Assembly (NCBI GenBank): GCA_017642695.1
Contig: JAEPQD010000002.1
Span: forward strand, 877,425 to 941,424
Direction: 5' to 3'
DNA from: Parvibaculum sp.
Lineage (GTDB): Bacteria > Pseudomonadota > Alphaproteobacteria > Parvibaculales > Parvibaculaceae
DNA: 64,000 bases
The first letter of the stretch is position 1. Each line of letters opens with the position of its first letter. This document shows, piece by piece, positions 1 to 11,944 of this stretch. Under the pieces are notes generated by a model. That model was not told the origin of the DNA and did not search any database. It saw nothing but the letters and a program-made list of their open reading frames with translations. The position numbers were made by a program, and so were the translations under genes.

Positions 1-922
<922 letters not shown>

Positions 923-932
923 TCGATTTGAT

Positions 933-963
933 CGGGGCGCGGGTCTTCCGCGCCCCGGCTTTT
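933..963 (+). terminator. Hairpin between tuf and rpsJ (terminator or attenuator)
   Basis: Perfect 10-bp arms CGGGGCGCGG (933-942) and CCGCGCCCCG (948-957) around a 5-base loop, followed by GGCTTTTG. The T-run is short, so it may only partly end the tuf transcript before the S10 operon, or protect its 3' end. Confidence 0.6.
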
Positions 964-1004
964 GAAGTCGCGAAAGCGCAGGGCCGAGAGGCTGAGGAAC
1001 GAAA

Positions 1005-1313
1005 ATGCAAAGGCAGAAGATTCGCATTCGCTTGAAAGGGTTCGATCACCGCGTGCTCGACGTTTCGACGCGCGAGATCGTGAACACCGCAAAGCGTACG
1101 GGTGCCCAGGTGCTCGGTCCGATTCCGCTTCCGACGCGGCTTGAGAAGTTCACCGTGTTGCGTGGCCCGCATATTGATAAGAAGAGCCGCGAACAGTTTG
1201 AAATTCGGACACACAAGCGTGTGCTCGACATCGTAGACCCCACGCCGCAGACCGTGGACGCGCTTATGAAGCTCGATCTCGCTGCTGGTGTGGATGTCGA
1301 GATCAAGCTCTAA
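1005..1313 (+). CDS. rpsJ: 30S ribosomal protein S10
   Basis: Small-subunit protein of the 30S head, also the NusE partner in antitermination. The 102 residues match the full family length, with the N-terminal [19 protein letters not shown] and a central loop ending [24 protein letters not shown]-rich leader and AGGAACG precede the ATG. It is the first gene of the long S10-spc-alpha cluster. Confidence 0.98.
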   Translation: MQRQKIRIRLKGFDHRVLDVSTREIVNTAKRTGAQVLGPIPLPTRLEKFTVLRGPHIDKKSREQFEIRTHKRVLDIVDPTPQTVDALMKLDLAAGVDVEIKL

Positions 1314-1349
1314 GAAGCTCGATCGCGAACAGAACGAGGAATGGGACCC

Positions 1350-2114
1350 ATGCGTTCCGGAGTGATTGCCAAAAAGGTCGGAATGACCCGTCTCTTCACG
1401 GATGACGGACGTCATGTACCGGTCACGGTGCTGAAGTTGGATAACTGTCAGGTTGTCAGCCAGCGCACGGATGAAAAGAACGGCTATACGGCTGTCCAGC
1501 TCGGCGTGGGCCGGGCCAAGGCAAAGAACGTTGCGAACGCGCAGCGCGGCCAGTTCGCGCGCGCCTCGGTCGAGCCGAAGCTCGAGCTTGCTGAATTCCG
1601 CGTCAGCCCGGACAACCTGCTCGAAGTTGGTGTCGAGATCACCGCCGATCATTTCATCGCCGGTCAGTATGTCGATGCGAGCGGCACGTCGGTCGGCAAG
1701 GGCTTTGCTGGCGTCATGAAGCGCCACAATTTTGGTGGTCTTCGTGCAACGCACGGCGTATCGATCAGCCACCGTAGCCATGGCTCCACCGGTCAGAACC
1801 AGGACCCGGGCAAGGTCTTCAAGGGCAAGAAGATGGCCGGCCACATGGGTGCGTCGCGCGTCACCACGCAGAACCTCGAAGTCGTTCGCACCGACGTCGA
1901 AAAGGGTCTCATCATGGTGAAGGGCGCGGTACCGGGTTCGAAGGGCGGCTGGGTGCTGCTCCGCGACGCCGTGAAGAGCAAGCTGCCGGACGGCGTGCCT
2001 GTTCCGGGCGCGTTCCGCCGCAATGGTGAAGAAGCTGCAGCCGCTCCCGCCGTCGAAGAAGCTCCGGCCGAGGCGCCTGCGGAAGAGACTGAAGCTCCGA
2101 AGGAAGGTGCGTGA
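1350..2114 (+). CDS. rplC: 50S ribosomal protein L3 with acidic Ala/Glu tail
   Basis: Primary 23S rRNA binder near the peptidyl-transferase centre. The core runs from [16 protein letters not shown] through the [17 protein letters not shown] loop (here [20 protein letters not shown]), which holds the glutamine that PrmB methylates in other bacteria. I chose the ATG at 1350 because GAGGA at 1336-1340 abuts the in-frame ATG at 1341 but sits 9 bases before 1350. The last ~30 residues (from [17 protein letters not shown]) are an Ala/Glu/Pro-rich acidic tail absent from enterobacterial L3 but common in alphaproteobacteria. The stop overlaps the rplD start by one base. Confidence 0.97.
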   Translation: MRSGVIAKKVGMTRLFTDDGRHVPVTVLKLDNCQVVSQRTDEKNGYTAVQLGVGRAKAKNVANAQRGQFARASVEPKLELAEFRVSPDNLLEVGVEITADHFIAGQYVDASGTSVGKGFAGVMKRHNFGGLRATHGVSISHRSHGSTGQNQDPGKVFKGKKMAGHMGASRVTTQNLEVVRTDVEKGLIMVKGAVPGSKGGWVLLRDAVKSKLPDGVPVPGAFRRNGEEAAAAPAVEEAPAEAPAEETEAPKEGA

Positions 2115-2734
2115 TGAAGGTCGACGTAACGACACTTGCGGCCAAGAAAGCCGGTACCGTCGATCTGGCGGACGAGGTTTTCGCGCTTGAGCCGCGCGGC
2201 GATATTCTTCATCGCATGGTGGCATGGCAGCTCGCCAAGCGGCAGGCCGGCACGCACAAGACCAAGGGCCGCTCCGAAATTTCGCTCACGGGCAAGAAGT
2301 TCGTGAAGCAGAAGGGGTCGGGCGGCGCCCGCCACGGCGATCGCAAGGCGCCCCAGTTCCGCGGCGGCGGCAAGGCGTTCGGGCCGGTTGTGCGCAGCCA
2401 TGCTTTCGGCATGCAGAAGAAGGTTCGCGCCCTGGCGTTGAAGCTCGCTCTCTCGTCGAAGGCGAAGAGCGACAATCTCCTGATCCTCGATGAGGCGAAA
2501 TTCGCCGAACCGAAGACAAAGGCTGCGAAGGAAGCGTTCGCGAAGCTCGGCCTCACCTCGGTGCTGGTCGTCGACGGCGCGGAGCTCGATCAGAATTTTG
2601 CGCTCGCTGCCCGCAACCTTCCCAATGTGGATGTGCTGCCGGTACAGGGCATCAACGTCTACGACATTCTGCGGCGCGAGAAGCTTGTGCTGACCAAGGC
2701 CGCGGTTGAAAGCCTGGAGGCTCGCTTCAAATGA
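2114..2734 (+). CDS. rplD: 50S ribosomal protein L4
   Basis: Large-subunit protein lining the exit tunnel; in E. coli it also represses its own operon, which is not evident here. 206 residues starting [14 protein letters not shown], with the tunnel loop around [36 protein letters not shown]. An alternative in-frame GTG lies one codon upstream at 2111; the ATG at 2114 overlaps the rplC stop (TGATG) and is preferred. Overlaps rplW by 4 bp (ATGA). Confidence 0.97.
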   Translation: MKVDVTTLAAKKAGTVDLADEVFALEPRGDILHRMVAWQLAKRQAGTHKTKGRSEISLTGKKFVKQKGSGGARHGDRKAPQFRGGGKAFGPVVRSHAFGMQKKVRALALKLALSSKAKSDNLLILDEAKFAEPKTKAAKEAFAKLGLTSVLVVDGAELDQNFALAARNLPNVDVLPVQGINVYDILRREKLVLTKAAVESLEARFK

Positions 2735-3021
2735 ACGAGCGTTATTACGACATCATCGTCTCGCCGGTAATTACCGAGAAGGCGACCATGGCCTCGGAAT
2801 TCAACCAGGTCATTTTCCGGGTCGCCCCGAAGGCGACGAAGCCGCAGGTCAAGGAAGCGGTGGAGAAGCTCTTCGATGTGAAGGTGAAGGCGGTCAACAC
2901 GCTGAACCGGAAGGGCAAGACCAAGCGGTTCCGCGGCGTTGCGGGACGGCAGAGCGATTTCAAGAAAGCGATCGTGACCCTCGAAGAGGGCCATTCGATC
3001 GACGTGACGACTGGACTTTAA
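2731..3021 (+). CDS. rplW: 50S ribosomal protein L23
   Basis: Exit-site protein that docks trigger factor and SRP. 96 residues, family length, with [18 protein letters not shown] at the N terminus and the loop [10 protein letters not shown] in the tunnel-facing hairpin. Translationally coupled to rplD through an ATGA overlap. Confidence 0.97.
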   Translation: MNERYYDIIVSPVITEKATMASEFNQVIFRVAPKATKPQVKEAVEKLFDVKVKAVNTLNRKGKTKRFRGVAGRQSDFKKAIVTLEEGHSIDVTTGL

Positions 3022-3061
3022 GTAGGGGCTGCAAAGCCTCCAAAGCGAGAAGCCTGGAACG

Positions 3062-3901
3062 ATGGCACTGAAAAAGTACAAACCGACAAGCCCCGCGCAG
3101 CGCGGCCTTGTGCTCGTCGACCGCTCTGGCCTTTACAAGGGCAAGCCGGTCAAGAGCCTGACCGAAGGACTGACGAAGTCCGGCGGCCGCAACAACCATG
3201 GCCGCGTGACGGTCCGGTTCCGGGGCGGCGGTCACAAGCGCAGCTATCGCGTGATCGACTTCAAGCGCACCAAGGCCGATGTCGCGGCGACTGTCGAGCG
3301 GCTCGAATACGATCCGAACCGCACGGCGTTCATCGCGCTCATCAAGTATGAAGACGGCGAGCTTGCCTATATCCTGGCGCCGCAGCGTCTCGCGGTGGGC
3401 GACAAGGTCGTATCGGGCAACCGCGTCGACGTGAAGCCCGGCAATGCGATGCCGCTTTCGAACATCCCGGTCGGCACCATCGTCCACAATGTGGAAATGA
3501 AGCCGGGCAAGGGCGGTCAGATCGCGCGTTCCGCGGGCGCCTATGTGCAGCTCGTCGGCCGCGACCAGGGTTATGCGCTTCTCCGCCTTTCTTCCGGCGA
3601 GCAGCGCATGGTTCCGGGTTCCTGCATGGCGACCATTGGTGCCGTGTCGAACCCCGACCATTCGAATATCACCATCGCGAAGGCGGGCCGCAATCGCTGG
3701 CTCGGCAAGCGTCCTCACGTCCGTGGCGTCGTCATGAACCCGGTCGACCATCCGCATGGCGGCGGTGAAGGCCGCACCTCGGGCGGCCGCCATCCGGTTA
3801 CCCCGTGGGGCAAGCCGACCAAGGGCAAGAAGACGCGCGCGAACAAGGCCACCGACAAGTTCATTGTCCGCAGCCGCCACCTGAAGAAGAAGAAGGGTTA
3901 A
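3062..3901 (+). CDS. rplB: 50S ribosomal protein L2
   Basis: Binds 23S rRNA domain IV and is needed for subunit joining and peptidyl transfer. 279 residues; signature [19 protein letters not shown] near the N terminus and the highly conserved C-terminal [20 protein letters not shown], which contains the histidine next to the catalytic centre, then a Lys/Arg-rich tail ending RHLKKKKG. Confidence 0.98.
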   Translation: MALKKYKPTSPAQRGLVLVDRSGLYKGKPVKSLTEGLTKSGGRNNHGRVTVRFRGGGHKRSYRVIDFKRTKADVAATVERLEYDPNRTAFIALIKYEDGELAYILAPQRLAVGDKVVSGNRVDVKPGNAMPLSNIPVGTIVHNVEMKPGKGGQIARSAGAYVQLVGRDQGYALLRLSSGEQRMVPGSCMATIGAVSNPDHSNITIAKAGRNRWLGKRPHVRGVVMNPVDHPHGGGEGRTSGGRHPVTPWGKPTKGKKTRANKATDKFIVRSRHLKKKKG

Positions 3902-3913
3902 GGGAGCTCGATC

Positions 3914-4192
3914 ATGTCACGTTCTCTCAAAAAGGGTCCCTTCGTGGACGGCTACCTTCTCAAGAAGGCGGAAGCGTCGCGTTCCTCGGCCCGCAAGGAA
4001 GTCATCAAGATGTGGAGCCGCCGTTCCACCATCCTGCCGCAGTTCGTCGGTCTCACCTTCGGCGTTCACAATGGCAAGAAGCATGTTCCGGTGCTCGTGA
4101 CCGAAGACATGGTGGGCCACAAGTTCGGCGAGTTCTCGCCGACGCGGACCTACTACGGTCACACCGCCGACAAGAAAGCGAAGAAGGGCTAA
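3914..4192 (+). CDS. rpsS: 30S ribosomal protein S19
   Basis: Head protein that with S13 contacts the A-site finger. 92 residues beginning [16 protein letters not shown] and carrying the conserved [21 protein letters not shown] block. 12 bases after rplB and 3 bases before rplV, so clearly cotranscribed. Confidence 0.98.
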   Translation: MSRSLKKGPFVDGYLLKKAEASRSSARKEVIKMWSRRSTILPQFVGLTFGVHNGKKHVPVLVTEDMVGHKFGEFSPTRTYYGHTADKKAKKG

Positions 4193-4195
4193 ATC

Positions 4196-4576
4196 ATGGG
4201 CAAAGCTGCAACCAAGCGTCGCCTGCCCGACAATGAAGCGCAGGCCGTGGGCCGGATGATCCGGATCAGCCCGCAGAAGCTCAATCTCGTCGCGCAGCTC
4301 ATTCGCGGCAAGAAGGTGGAGACGGCGCTTGCCGACCTTACCTTCTCGCGCAAGCGCATCTCGGACGACGTGAAGAAGGTTCTGCAGAGCGCGATTGCGA
4401 ATGCGGAGAACAACCACGACCTCGATGTCGACGATCTCATCGTCTCCGAGGCCTATGTGGGCAAGAACCTGGTCATGAAGCGCTGGCATGCGCGGGCTCG
4501 CGGTCGCGTTGGCCGTATCCAGAAGCCGTTCAGCCAGATCACCATCGTTGTGCGGCAAGTCGAGGAGCAAGCCTGA
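4196..4576 (+). CDS. rplV: 50S ribosomal protein L22
   Basis: Large-subunit protein whose beta-hairpin lines the exit tunnel; changes there give macrolide resistance in other species. 126 residues with [20 protein letters not shown] and the hairpin tip region [21 protein letters not shown]. Ends in an overlap with the rpsC ATG. Confidence 0.97.
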   Translation: MGKAATKRRLPDNEAQAVGRMIRISPQKLNLVAQLIRGKKVETALADLTFSRKRISDDVKKVLQSAIANAENNHDLDVDDLIVSEAYVGKNLVMKRWHARARGRVGRIQKPFSQITIVVRQVEEQA

Positions 4577-5289
4577 TGGGTCATAAGGTCAATCCGATCG
4601 GTCTGCGGCTCGGGATCAATCGCACCTGGGATTCTCGCTGGTTCGCGGGCCGTCACGAATACGGCAAGCTGCTGCACGAGGACATCAAGATCCGCGAACT
4701 GCTTTCAGAGCAGTTGAAGCAGGCTGGCGTGTCCAAGATCGTGATCGAGCGCCCGCACAAGAAGTGCCGCGTGACGATCCACACGGCGCGGCCGGGCGTG
4801 GTCATCGGCAAGAAGGGCGCGGATATCGAGAAGCTCCGCAAGGACATCGGCAAGATCACGACTTCGGAAGTGCATCTGAATATCGTCGAAGTCCGCAAGC
4901 CGGAAATCGATGCGACGCTGGTCGCGGAAAACATCGCGCAGCAGCTTGAGCGCCGCGTGGCGTTCCGCAGGGCGATGAAGCGGGCAGTGCAGTCGGCCAT
5001 GCGTCTCGGCGCGGGCGGCATCCGCATCAACTGCGCGGGCCGTCTCGGCGGTGCCGAAATCGCACGCACGGAATGGTATCGCGAAGGCCGGGTGCCGCTG
5101 CACACGCTTCGCGCCGATATCGACTATGGCGTGGCGACGGCGAAGACCGCTTACGGCACCTGCGGTGTGAAAGTCTGGATCTACAAGGGCGAGATCCTCG
5201 AGCACGATCCGATGGCCTCCGAGCGCCGTGCGCTCGAAGGCGGTGGCGAGGGCGGTGGTGGCCGCCAGCGCCGTGAAGAACGCGCCTGA
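4576..5289 (+). CDS. rpsC: 30S ribosomal protein S3
   Basis: mRNA-entry protein with helicase activity. 237 residues: [18 protein letters not shown] at the start, a KH type-2 domain with the [14 protein letters not shown] loop (about residues 74-88), and the C-terminal domain [20 protein letters not shown]. The tail is a Gly/Arg/Glu-rich extension after LEGG, common in alphaproteobacteria. Starts on the last base of the rplV stop. Confidence 0.97.
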   Translation: MGHKVNPIGLRLGINRTWDSRWFAGRHEYGKLLHEDIKIRELLSEQLKQAGVSKIVIERPHKKCRVTIHTARPGVVIGKKGADIEKLRKDIGKITTSEVHLNIVEVRKPEIDATLVAENIAQQLERRVAFRRAMKRAVQSAMRLGAGGIRINCAGRLGGAEIARTEWYREGRVPLHTLRADIDYGVATAKTAYGTCGVKVWIYKGEILEHDPMASERRALEGGGEGGGGRQRREERA

Positions 5290-5323
5290 GCCTGAAGAGA
5301 ATTGAGCGAAAAGAGTTTCGATC

Positions 5324-5743
5324 ATGTTGCAACCGAAGCGCACTAAGTTCCGCAAGGCTCACAAGGGCCGCATCCACGGCAAGGCCAAGGGCGGAATGAA
5401 TCTCGACTTTGGGGCTTTCGGCCTCAAGGCCCAGGAGCCTGCCCGTATCACGGCACGGCAGATCGAGGCGGCACGTCGCGCGATCACCCGTCACATGAAG
5501 CGTGCGGGTCGCGTGTGGATCCGGGTGTTTCCTGATGTGCCGGTCTCCTCGAAGCCGACCGAAGTCCGCATGGGTAAGGGCAAGGGCGCGCCGGAATACT
5601 GGGCGGCACGTGTGAAGCCGGGCCGCATCATGTTCGAGATCGATGGCGTTCCGCTCGCGATCGCGGAAGAGGCGCTGCGTCTCGGTGCAGCGAAACTGCC
5701 GATCAAGACGCGCTTCGTCGCGCGTCCCGGTGAGCACGCTTGA
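5324..5743 (+). CDS. rplP: 50S ribosomal protein L16
   Basis: Binds helix 38 and tRNA near the A site. 139 residues with [19 protein letters not shown] and the conserved [24 protein letters not shown] block (here [12 protein letters not shown]) and [15 protein letters not shown]. Family length about 137. Confidence 0.97.
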   Translation: MLQPKRTKFRKAHKGRIHGKAKGGMNLDFGAFGLKAQEPARITARQIEAARRAITRHMKRAGRVWIRVFPDVPVSSKPTEVRMGKGKGAPEYWAARVKPGRIMFEIDGVPLAIAEEALRLGAAKLPIKTRFVARPGEHA

Positions 5744-5789
5744 GGCATCCGAAGCCGTCCTACGGACGGTCGAATGAAAGGGTAAGGCC

Positions 5790-5993
5790 ATGAAGGCCAG
5801 CGAAGTACGAGACATGACGCCGGACCAGCTCGAGGATGAGTTGCTGAAGCTCAAGAAGACGCAGTTCAACCTGCGTTTCCAGGGCGCGAGCGGCCAGCTC
5901 GAGAAAGTTCACCAGATGCGCCAGTTGCGCCGTGATATCGCGCGGGTCAAGACGATCCAGCGCCAGCGCGCCGCCGAAGCGAACAAGGGCTGA
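5790..5993 (+). CDS. rpmC: 50S ribosomal protein L29
   Basis: Small two-helix exit-site protein. 67 residues with [21 protein letters not shown] and [25 protein letters not shown], the family signature. Sits 46 bases after rplP and 10 bases before rpsQ. Confidence 0.97.
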   Translation: MKASEVRDMTPDQLEDELLKLKKTQFNLRFQGASGQLEKVHQMRQLRRDIARVKTIQRQRAAEANKG

Positions 5994-6003
5994 GGATACC
6001 GAA

Positions 6004-6240
6004 ATGCCGAAGAGAATCCTTCAGGGTGTCGTGGTCAGCGACAAGAACGACAAGACGGTCGTGGTAAATGTCGAGCGCCGTTTCAAGGACCCGCTCCTCA
6101 AGAAGATCGTGCGCCGGTCGAAGAAGTTTCACGCCCATGACGAGAGCAATGTGGCGAAGATTGGCGACATCGTGAAGATCCGCGAGTGCCGGCCGTTCTC
6201 GAAGTTGAAGAAATGGGAAGTTTATACGGACGAGGCCTGA
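6004..6240 (+). CDS. rpsQ: 30S ribosomal protein S17
   Basis: Primary 16S rRNA binder with an OB fold. 78 residues from [21 protein letters not shown]. The frame is open upstream into rpmC, but the ATG at 6004, just after the rpmC stop with GAGGATACCGAA before it, gives the family length and N terminus. Confidence 0.97.
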   Translation: MPKRILQGVVVSDKNDKTVVVNVERRFKDPLLKKIVRRSKKFHAHDESNVAKIGDIVKIRECRPFSKLKKWEVYTDEA

Positions 6241-6285
6241 TCCCACGAGGGTTCAGGAACCGGTTCGAGCAAGGCGGATGAAGTC

Positions 6286-6654
6286 ATGATCCAGCAAGAA
6301 ACCAACCTGGAGGTTGCCGATAACTCGGGTGCACGTCGCGTGATGTGCATCAAGGTGCTCGGCGGTTCCAAGCGGAAGTACGCTTCCGTCGGCGATATCA
6401 TCGTCGTCAGCGTCAAGGAAGCGATCCCGCGCGGCAAGGTAAAGAAGGGCGACGTCATGAAGGCGGTCGTCGTGCGCACGGCGAAGGATATCCGTCGTGC
6501 CGATGGCAGCGTCATCCGTTTCGACCGCAACGCGGCGGTTCTGATCAACGCGCAGGGTGAGCCGGTCGGTACCCGCATCTTCGGCCCGGTGACCCGCGAG
6601 CTGCGCGCGAAGAACCACATGAAGATCGTTTCGCTCGCGCCGGAGGTGCTGTGA
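6286..6654 (+). CDS. rplN: 50S ribosomal protein L14
   Basis: Subunit-interface protein. 122 residues, exactly the family length, starting [19 protein letters not shown] and containing [20 protein letters not shown]. First gene of what is the spc operon in E. coli; here it is continuous with the S10 genes. Confidence 0.98.
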   Translation: MIQQETNLEVADNSGARRVMCIKVLGGSKRKYASVGDIIVVSVKEAIPRGKVKKGDVMKAVVVRTAKDIRRADGSVIRFDRNAAVLINAQGEPVGTRIFGPVTRELRAKNHMKIVSLAPEVL

Positions 6655-6971
6655 TGGCCGCGAAGATCAAGAAGGGCGACAAGGTCGTCGTCCTGACCGG
6701 CAAGGACAAGGGCAAGAAGGGCGATGTCGTCGCCGTCTTCCCGAAGGAAAGCAAGGCGCTCGTGCAGGGCGTCAACATGGTGAAGCGCCACGAGAAGCCG
6801 TCGCAGACGACGACCGGCGGTATCGTGACGCGCGAAGCGAAGGTACACCTGTCGAATATCGCGATCGAGGATCCGAAGACAGGCAAGCCGACGCGCGTTG
6901 GTTTCAAGACGCTGGACGACGGCCGCAAGGTCCGTGTTGCCAAGGCGTCGGGAGAGATGATCGATGGCTGA
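6654..6971 (+). CDS. rplX: 50S ribosomal protein L24
   Basis: Assembly-initiator protein with a KOW motif ([21 protein letters not shown], about residues 6-26 in two parts). 105 residues. The ATG at 6654 overlaps the rplN stop; a GTG one codon upstream is a possible but less likely start. Overlaps rplE by 8 bp. Confidence 0.97.
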   Translation: MAAKIKKGDKVVVLTGKDKGKKGDVVAVFPKESKALVQGVNMVKRHEKPSQTTTGGIVTREAKVHLSNIAIEDPKTGKPTRVGFKTLDDGRKVRVAKASGEMIDG

Positions 6972-7521
6972 AGCTCAGTACACGCCGCGGTTGAAGGCTC
7001 AGTACCTGGAGCAGGTGCGTCCGGAGCTGACCGAGAAGTTCTCCTACAAGAACGTTCTCGAAGTGCCGCGGCTGGACAAGATCGTGCTCAACATGGGCGT
7101 GGGCGAAGCGGTAGCGGACTCCAAGAAGATCCGCAGCGCTTTCGACGACCTGCAGGCGATTTCCGGCCAGAAGCCGGTTATCACCAAGGCGAAGACGTCG
7201 ATCGCGACGTTCAAGCTGCGCGAGGGTATGCCGGTCGGTGTGAAGGTCACGCTGCGCCGCGACCGGATGTATGAATTCCTGGACCGCCTGGTCACGGTTG
7301 CGCTGCCGCGCGTCCGAGACTTCCGCGGCCTGAATGCGAAGAGCTTCGACGGCCGTGGCAACTACGCCATGGGTCTCAAGGAGCACATCGTGTTCCCGGA
7401 AATCGACTACGACAAGGTCGACCAGGTCTGGGGCATGGACATCATCGTCTGCACGACGGCGAAGACGGACGACGAAGCGCGCGAGCTGCTTCGCCGCTTC
7501 AACTTCCCCTTCACGAAGTGA
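6964..7521 (+). CDS. rplE: 50S ribosomal protein L5
   Basis: Binds 5S rRNA and contacts the P-site tRNA and S13. 185 residues with [21 protein letters not shown] and the C-terminal [19 protein letters not shown] signature. Confidence 0.98.
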   Translation: MAEAQYTPRLKAQYLEQVRPELTEKFSYKNVLEVPRLDKIVLNMGVGEAVADSKKIRSAFDDLQAISGQKPVITKAKTSIATFKLREGMPVGVKVTLRRDRMYEFLDRLVTVALPRVRDFRGLNAKSFDGRGNYAMGLKEHIVFPEIDYDKVDQVWGMDIIVCTTAKTDDEARELLRRFNFPFTK

Positions 7522-7562
7522 TTTTTTCAGCGGTCCGCCTGGGCGGACGCACGGAGGTTTGA

Positions 7563-7868
7563 ATGGCTAAGAAGAGCGCCATTAATCGGGACCAGAAGCG
7601 GCGGAAGCTGGTGGCTCAATATGCCGCCAAGCGCGCAAGGCTGAAGGCCGCCACGAAGGACGAGTCGCTCTCCATGGAAGAACGCTTCCAGGCGCAGCTC
7701 AAGCTCGCCGAGCTGCCGCGCAACTCGTCGAAGACCAGGATTCACAATCGCTGCGAAATTACCGGCCGCAGCAAGGCCTATTACCGCAAGCTGCGCATGT
7801 CGCGTATCGCTCTTCGGGACCTCGCGTCCCGGGGGCAGATTCCCGGCATGGTGAAGTCGAGCTGGTAG
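7563..7868 (+). CDS. rpsN: 30S ribosomal protein S14, zinc-free form
   Basis: Head assembly protein. 101 residues with the conserved [25 protein letters not shown] block (here [19 protein letters not shown]). Only one cysteine is present, so this is the long C-minus form without the CXXC zinc ribbon. Confidence 0.97.
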   Translation: MAKKSAINRDQKRRKLVAQYAAKRARLKAATKDESLSMEERFQAQLKLAELPRNSSKTRIHNRCEITGRSKAYYRKLRMSRIALRDLASRGQIPGMVKSSW

Positions 7869-7879
7869 GAGACACGCGA

Positions 7880-8278
7880 ATGACGATGACCGATCCACTG
7901 GGCGATATGATTACGCGGATCCGCAATGCCCAGCTTCGCGGCAAGAGCAAGGTGGTGACGCCTGCTTCCAAGCTTCGCGGTTGGGTGCTGGATGTGCTCG
8001 CCGACGAAGGATTCATCCGCGGCTATTCGCGCGTCGAATATGCCGGCGGAAAGAGCGATTTCGAGATCGAACTGAAGTACAACGAGGGCGCGCCGGTCAT
8101 TCAGATGATCGAACGTGTGTCGACGCCGGGTCGGCGTGTGTATTCGTCGGTAAAGACCATGCCGACGGTTCATAACGGTCTGGGTATTTCGATCCTCTCG
8201 ACGCCGAAGGGCATCATGTCCGACGTGGCGGCAAAGGAACAGAATGTGGGTGGCGAGGTGCTCTGCCGCGTCTTCTAA
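7880..8278 (+). CDS. rpsH: 30S ribosomal protein S8
   Basis: Central-domain 16S binder. 132 residues: [18 protein letters not shown] at the start and the C-terminal [28 protein letters not shown] sits 8 bases before the ATG at 7880; a second ATG two codons on is possible. Confidence 0.97.
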   Translation: MTMTDPLGDMITRIRNAQLRGKSKVVTPASKLRGWVLDVLADEGFIRGYSRVEYAGGKSDFEIELKYNEGAPVIQMIERVSTPGRRVYSSVKTMPTVHNGLGISILSTPKGIMSDVAAKEQNVGGEVLCRVF

Positions 8279-8322
8279 GACGCACAGAGCTATCCGGCAC
8301 GAGACGACAGGAAACAGGGACC

Positions 8323-8856
8323 ATGTCGCGAATTGGTAAGTACCCCATCGAAGTCCCCAAAGGGGTGACGGTGACGCTGAACGGCCAGGAAGTGGCCGTG
8401 AAGGGCCCGAAGGGCGAGCTGAAGCTCACCCTGGTGGACGATGTGACGGTGGAGCAGGGCGACGCCGGCCTCAAGGTCGCGCCGCGCGACGAGTCGCAGC
8501 GCGCCCGCGCGATGTGGGGCCTGTCGCGGACGCTCGTGAAGAACCTCGTCGACGGCGTGACGGACGGCTTCACGAAGACGCTCGAGATCAACGGCGTCGG
8601 CTACCGCGCCGCGATCCAGGGCAAGAACCTGCAGCTCAATCTCGGCTTCAGCCACGATGTGCTCTATCCGATCCCTGAAGGCATCGACATCAAGTGCACG
8701 AAGCCGACCGAAATCGTCATCTCCGGTATCGACAAGCAGAAAGTCGGTCAGGTTGCCGCCGAGATTCGCGGCTATCGCGGACCGGAGCCCTACAAGGGCA
8801 AGGGCGTGAAGTACGCCGGCGAATATATCTTCCGCAAGGAAGGCAAGAAGAAGTGA
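8323..8856 (+). CDS. rplF: 50S ribosomal protein L6
   Basis: Protein of the L7/L12 stalk base and sarcin-ricin loop. 177 residues starting [15 protein letters not shown] with two L6 repeats and the C-terminal signature [16 protein letters not shown]. Confidence 0.98.
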   Translation: MSRIGKYPIEVPKGVTVTLNGQEVAVKGPKGELKLTLVDDVTVEQGDAGLKVAPRDESQRARAMWGLSRTLVKNLVDGVTDGFTKTLEINGVGYRAAIQGKNLQLNLGFSHDVLYPIPEGIDIKCTKPTEIVISGIDKQKVGQVAAEIRGYRGPEPYKGKGVKYAGEYIFRKEGKKK

Positions 8857-8860
8857 GCGG

Positions 8861-9226
8861 ATGCGCGCCATGAGCAACATGAAAAACCTCTATCACCGCC
8901 GGGCCATGCGCAATCGCGCGAAGCTCTCGCGGGCAGCGACTGTCCGGCCGCGTCTTTCGGTCTTCCGGTCGTCGAAGCATATCTATGCGCAGGTGATCGA
9001 CGACGCGCAGGGCGTGACTGTCGCCGCGGCCTCGTCGCTCGACGAGACGCTGAAGTCGAAGTCCGGCGCCAATCTCGATGCCGCTTCGGCGGTCGGCAAG
9101 CTTCTCGCCGAGCGCGCGAAACAGGCGGGCATCACCGATGTCGTCTTCGATCGTGGCGGCTACATCTATCATGGGCGTGTGAAAGCGCTCGCCGAAGGCG
9201 CCCGCGAAGGCGGTCTCAACTTCTAA
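8861..9226 (+). CDS. rplR: 50S ribosomal protein L18
   Basis: 5S rRNA-binding protein. About 121 residues with [20 protein letters not shown] and the C-terminal [22 protein letters not shown]. The start is uncertain: ATGs at 8861, 8870 and 8879 are in frame; 8861 is the longest and lies 4 bases after the rplF stop. Confidence 0.96.
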   Translation: MRAMSNMKNLYHRRAMRNRAKLSRAATVRPRLSVFRSSKHIYAQVIDDAQGVTVAAASSLDETLKSKSGANLDAASAVGKLLAERAKQAGITDVVFDRGGYIYHGRVKALAEGAREGGLNF

Positions 9227-9238
9227 AGGAAACTGGCT

Positions 9239-9799
9239 GTGGCACGTAAGGACAACAGAGACCGGGATCGGGAAGAGCGCGACAGCGAATTTGTGGACAA
9301 GCTGGTCCACATCAATCGCGTCGCCAAGGTCGTGAAGGGCGGCCGGCGTTTCGGCTTTGCCGCGCTCGTCGTCGTCGGCGATCAGAAGGGCCGCGTCGGT
9401 TTCGGCCACGGCAAGGCACGCGAAGTGCCGGAAGCGATCCGCAAGGCGACGGAAGCCGCCAAGCGCACGATGGTCCGCGTGCCGCTGCGCGAAGGCCGTA
9501 CGCTCCATCACGACGTCGATGGCCGCCACGGCGCGGGTCGCGTGGTTCTCCGTGCTGCGCCTCCCGGCACCGGCATCATCGCGGGCGGTCCGATGCGCGC
9601 CGTGTTCGAGACGCTCGGCGTCCAGGACGTGGTTGCGAAGTCGCTCGGCTCGTCGAACCCCTACAACATGGTGCGCGCCACGTTCGACGCGCTGAAGAAC
9701 GAGCAGAGCCCGCGTATGGTCGCGGCGCGCCGCGGCAAGAAGGTCAGCGACATCGTCGGCCGCCGTTCGGACGCCGCTGCCGAGGCCGGCCTCGAGTAA
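9239..9799 (+). CDS. rpsE: 30S ribosomal protein S5
   Basis: Decoding-accuracy protein at the mRNA entry. 186 residues; S5 double-stranded-RNA domain with [19 protein letters not shown] and the C-terminal [19 protein letters not shown] start at 9239 preceded by AAAGGAAACTGGCT. Some residues at the N terminus ([14 protein letters not shown]) form a charged extension. Confidence 0.97.
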   Translation: MARKDNRDRDREERDSEFVDKLVHINRVAKVVKGGRRFGFAALVVVGDQKGRVGFGHGKAREVPEAIRKATEAAKRTMVRVPLREGRTLHHDVDGRHGAGRVVLRAAPPGTGIIAGGPMRAVFETLGVQDVVAKSLGSSNPYNMVRATFDALKNEQSPRMVAARRGKKVSDIVGRRSDAAAEAGLE

Positions 9800-9816
9800 G
9801 GCGAGAGGAACGATCG

Positions 9817-10020
9817 ATGTCAGCGAAAAAGACCGGCAGCAAGACGGTGACGGTGCAGCAGATTGCCAGCCCGCTCCGGCGCGAGCCTTCCCAGCGCCAG
9901 ACCCTTATCGGGCTCGGCCTGAACAAGATGCGCCGTACGCGCACGCTTGAGGATACGCCGGCCGTGCGCGGCATGATCGGCAAGGTGGCCCATCTCGTCC
10001 GCGTCGTGGACGAGGCCTGA
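9817..10020 (+). CDS. rpmD: 50S ribosomal protein L30
   Basis: Small large-subunit protein. 67 residues with [20 protein letters not shown] and [22 protein letters not shown], the family core; the first seven residues are a short Lys-rich addition. Between rpsE and rplO as in most bacteria. Confidence 0.96.
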   Translation: MSAKKTGSKTVTVQQIASPLRREPSQRQTLIGLGLNKMRRTRTLEDTPAVRGMIGKVAHLVRVVDEA

Positions 10021-10061
10021 ACCATTCCATCTAGAGAGCCTGTGGCTCGCGAGGCAGTACG

Positions 10062-10547
10062 ATGAAACTGAACGAAATCCGCGATAACGAAGGCGCCCGC
10101 AAGTCGCGCATCCGCGTCGGACGCGGTATCGGCTCCGGCAAGGGCAAGACCGGCGGACGCGGCGTGAAGGGCCAGAAGTCCCGCACAGGCGTCGCCATCA
10201 AGGGGTATGAGGGCGGCCAGATGCCGATCCACATGCGCCTGCCGAAGCGCGGCTTCAAGAATCCGTTCCGGCTGGACTTCAACACGGTCAATGTCGGCCG
10301 TGTGCAGGCCGCCATCGACGCCGGCAAGCTCGACAAGGGCGCCAAGGTCGACGCTGCCGCCCTCATCGCTGCCGGCGTCATTCGCCGCGCGAAGGACGGT
10401 GTGCGCCTGCTCGGCAACGGCGAGCTCAAGGCGAAGCTCGATTTCGAGGTTGCGGGCGTTTCCGCCGGTGCGAAGGAAGCCGTCGAAAAGGCGGGCGGTT
10501 CCGTGACGGTGGTTGAGCCCAAGGCGAAGAAGGCCGCAGCCGAGTAA
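10062..10547 (+). CDS. rplO: 50S ribosomal protein L15
   Basis: Late-assembly protein that threads through 23S rRNA. 161 residues with a Gly/Arg-rich N terminus ([20 protein letters not shown]) and the KRGFKN block. The C terminus ends in a Lys/Ala-rich tail. Confidence 0.97.
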   Translation: MKLNEIRDNEGARKSRIRVGRGIGSGKGKTGGRGVKGQKSRTGVAIKGYEGGQMPIHMRLPKRGFKNPFRLDFNTVNVGRVQAAIDAGKLDKGAKVDAAALIAAGVIRRAKDGVRLLGNGELKAKLDFEVAGVSAGAKEAVEKAGGSVTVVEPKAKKAAAE

Positions 10548-10600
10548 GCGTGTAGTCCAGGACATGCGGGCCGGTTTCCGGTGCGCACAGGGTGAGATGA

Positions 10601-11944
10601 ATGGCATCAGCGGCTGAACAGCTCGCGGCGAACCTCAACTTCTCCGCCTTCTCCAAGGCGACCGAGTTGAAGAAGCGCATCTGGTTCACACTGGGTGCGC
10701 TTATCGTCTATCGGCTGGGCACCTACATCCCGCTGCCGGGTATCGACCCGGCCGCGCTGGCATCGGTGTTTCAGCAGCAGCAGTCGGGCCTTCTCGGCGT
10801 CTTCGACATGTTCTCGGGCGGTGCGGTCGGCCGCATGGCCATTTTCGCGCTTGCGATCATGCCCTACATCTCGGCGTCCATCATCATCCAGCTGATGACG
10901 ACGGTGTCGCCGCATCTTGCCCAGCTCAAGAAGGAAGGCGAGCAGGGCCGCAAGCAGATCAACCAGTACACGCGCTACGGCACCGTCATTCTCGCCGCGC
11001 TTCAGGGTTACGGCATCGCCGTCGGGCTTGAGGGCGCGCAGAGTGGCGTCGGCAATGTCGTCATCGATCCGGGCCTCTTCTTCCGCGCGACCACCGTCAT
11101 CACGCTGGTCGGAGGTACGGTCTTCCTGATGTGGCTTGGCGAGCAGATCACCTCGCGCGGCGTCGGCAACGGCATTTCGCTCATCATCTTCTCCGGCATC
11201 GTCGCCGAGCTGCCCCGTGCGCTCGCCGGCACGCTCGAACTGGGCCGCCAGGGCGCCATCTCGACCGCCATCATCCTCTTCCTCGCGGTGATGGTCGTCG
11301 CGGTCATCATGGGCATCGTCTTCGTGGAGCGCGCGCAGCGCCGTCTCCTCGTGCAGTACCCGAAGCGCCAGGTCGGCAACAAGCTCTATGGCGGTGACAG
11401 TTCGCACCTGCCGCTGAAGCTCAACACGGCCGGCGTCATTCCGCCGATCTTTGCCTCGTCTCTCCTGCTGCTGCCGGTCACGCTGGCGAATTTCAGCGGC
11501 GGGCAGGGCCCCGACTGGCTCAACACCGTGACAGCGCTGCTCGGTCACGGCCAGCCGCTCTATATGGCGTTCTATGCCGCGGGCATCATCTTCTTCGCCT
11601 TCTTCTACACCGCGATCGTCTTCAATCCGGCCGACACGGCAGACAATCTGAAGAAGTATGGCGGCTTCATTCCGGGCATTCGTCCGGGCCAGCGGACGGC
11701 GGAATATATCGACTACGTACTGACGCGGTTGACCGTCGTTGGTGCTCTCTATCTCACCGTTGTCTGCCTGCTGCCCGAGATTCTAATTTCCCAGTACAGC
11801 GTGCCCTTCTATTTCGGCGGTACCTCGCTCCTCATCGTGGTCAGCGTGACGATGGATACGGTGTCGCAGATCCAGAGCCATCTGCTCGCGCACCAGTATG
11901 AAGGCCTTATCAAGAAATCGAAGCTCAGGGGGGCGCGGCGATGA
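10601..11944 (+). CDS. secY: Sec translocon channel subunit SecY
   Basis: Forms the inner-membrane protein-conducting channel with SecE and SecG. 447 residues, ten predicted membrane helices; signature stretches include [11 protein letters not shown] followed by the plug region [20 protein letters not shown] and the C5 loop [11 protein letters not shown]. The C terminus ends LKLRGARR-like ([11 protein letters not shown]). The 4-bp ATGA overlap couples it to adk; rpmJ, which follows secY in E. coli, is absent here, as usual in alphaproteobacteria. Confidence 0.98.
   Translation: MASAAEQLAANLNFSAFSKATELKKRIWFTLGALIVYRLGTYIPLPGIDPAALASVFQQQQSGLLGVFDMFSGGAVGRMAIFALAIMPYISASIIIQLMTTVSPHLAQLKKEGEQGRKQINQYTRYGTVILAALQGYGIAVGLEGAQSGVGNVVIDPGLFFRATTVITLVGGTVFLMWLGEQITSRGVGNGISLIIFSGIVAELPRALAGTLELGRQGAISTAIILFLAVMVVAVIMGIVFVERAQRRLLVQYPKRQVGNKLYGGDSSHLPLKLNTAGVIPPIFASSLLLLPVTLANFSGGQGPDWLNTVTALLGHGQPLYMAFYAAGIIFFAFFYTAIVFNPADTADNLKKYGGFIPGIRPGQRTAEYIDYVLTRLTVVGALYLTVVCLLPEILISQYSVPFYFGGTSLLIVVSVTMDTVSQIQSHLLAHQYEGLIKKSKLRGARR

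Noticed and set aside
10607..11548. Minus-strand frame opposite secY
   Set aside because: Shadow of secY; charged low-complexity composition with no domain.
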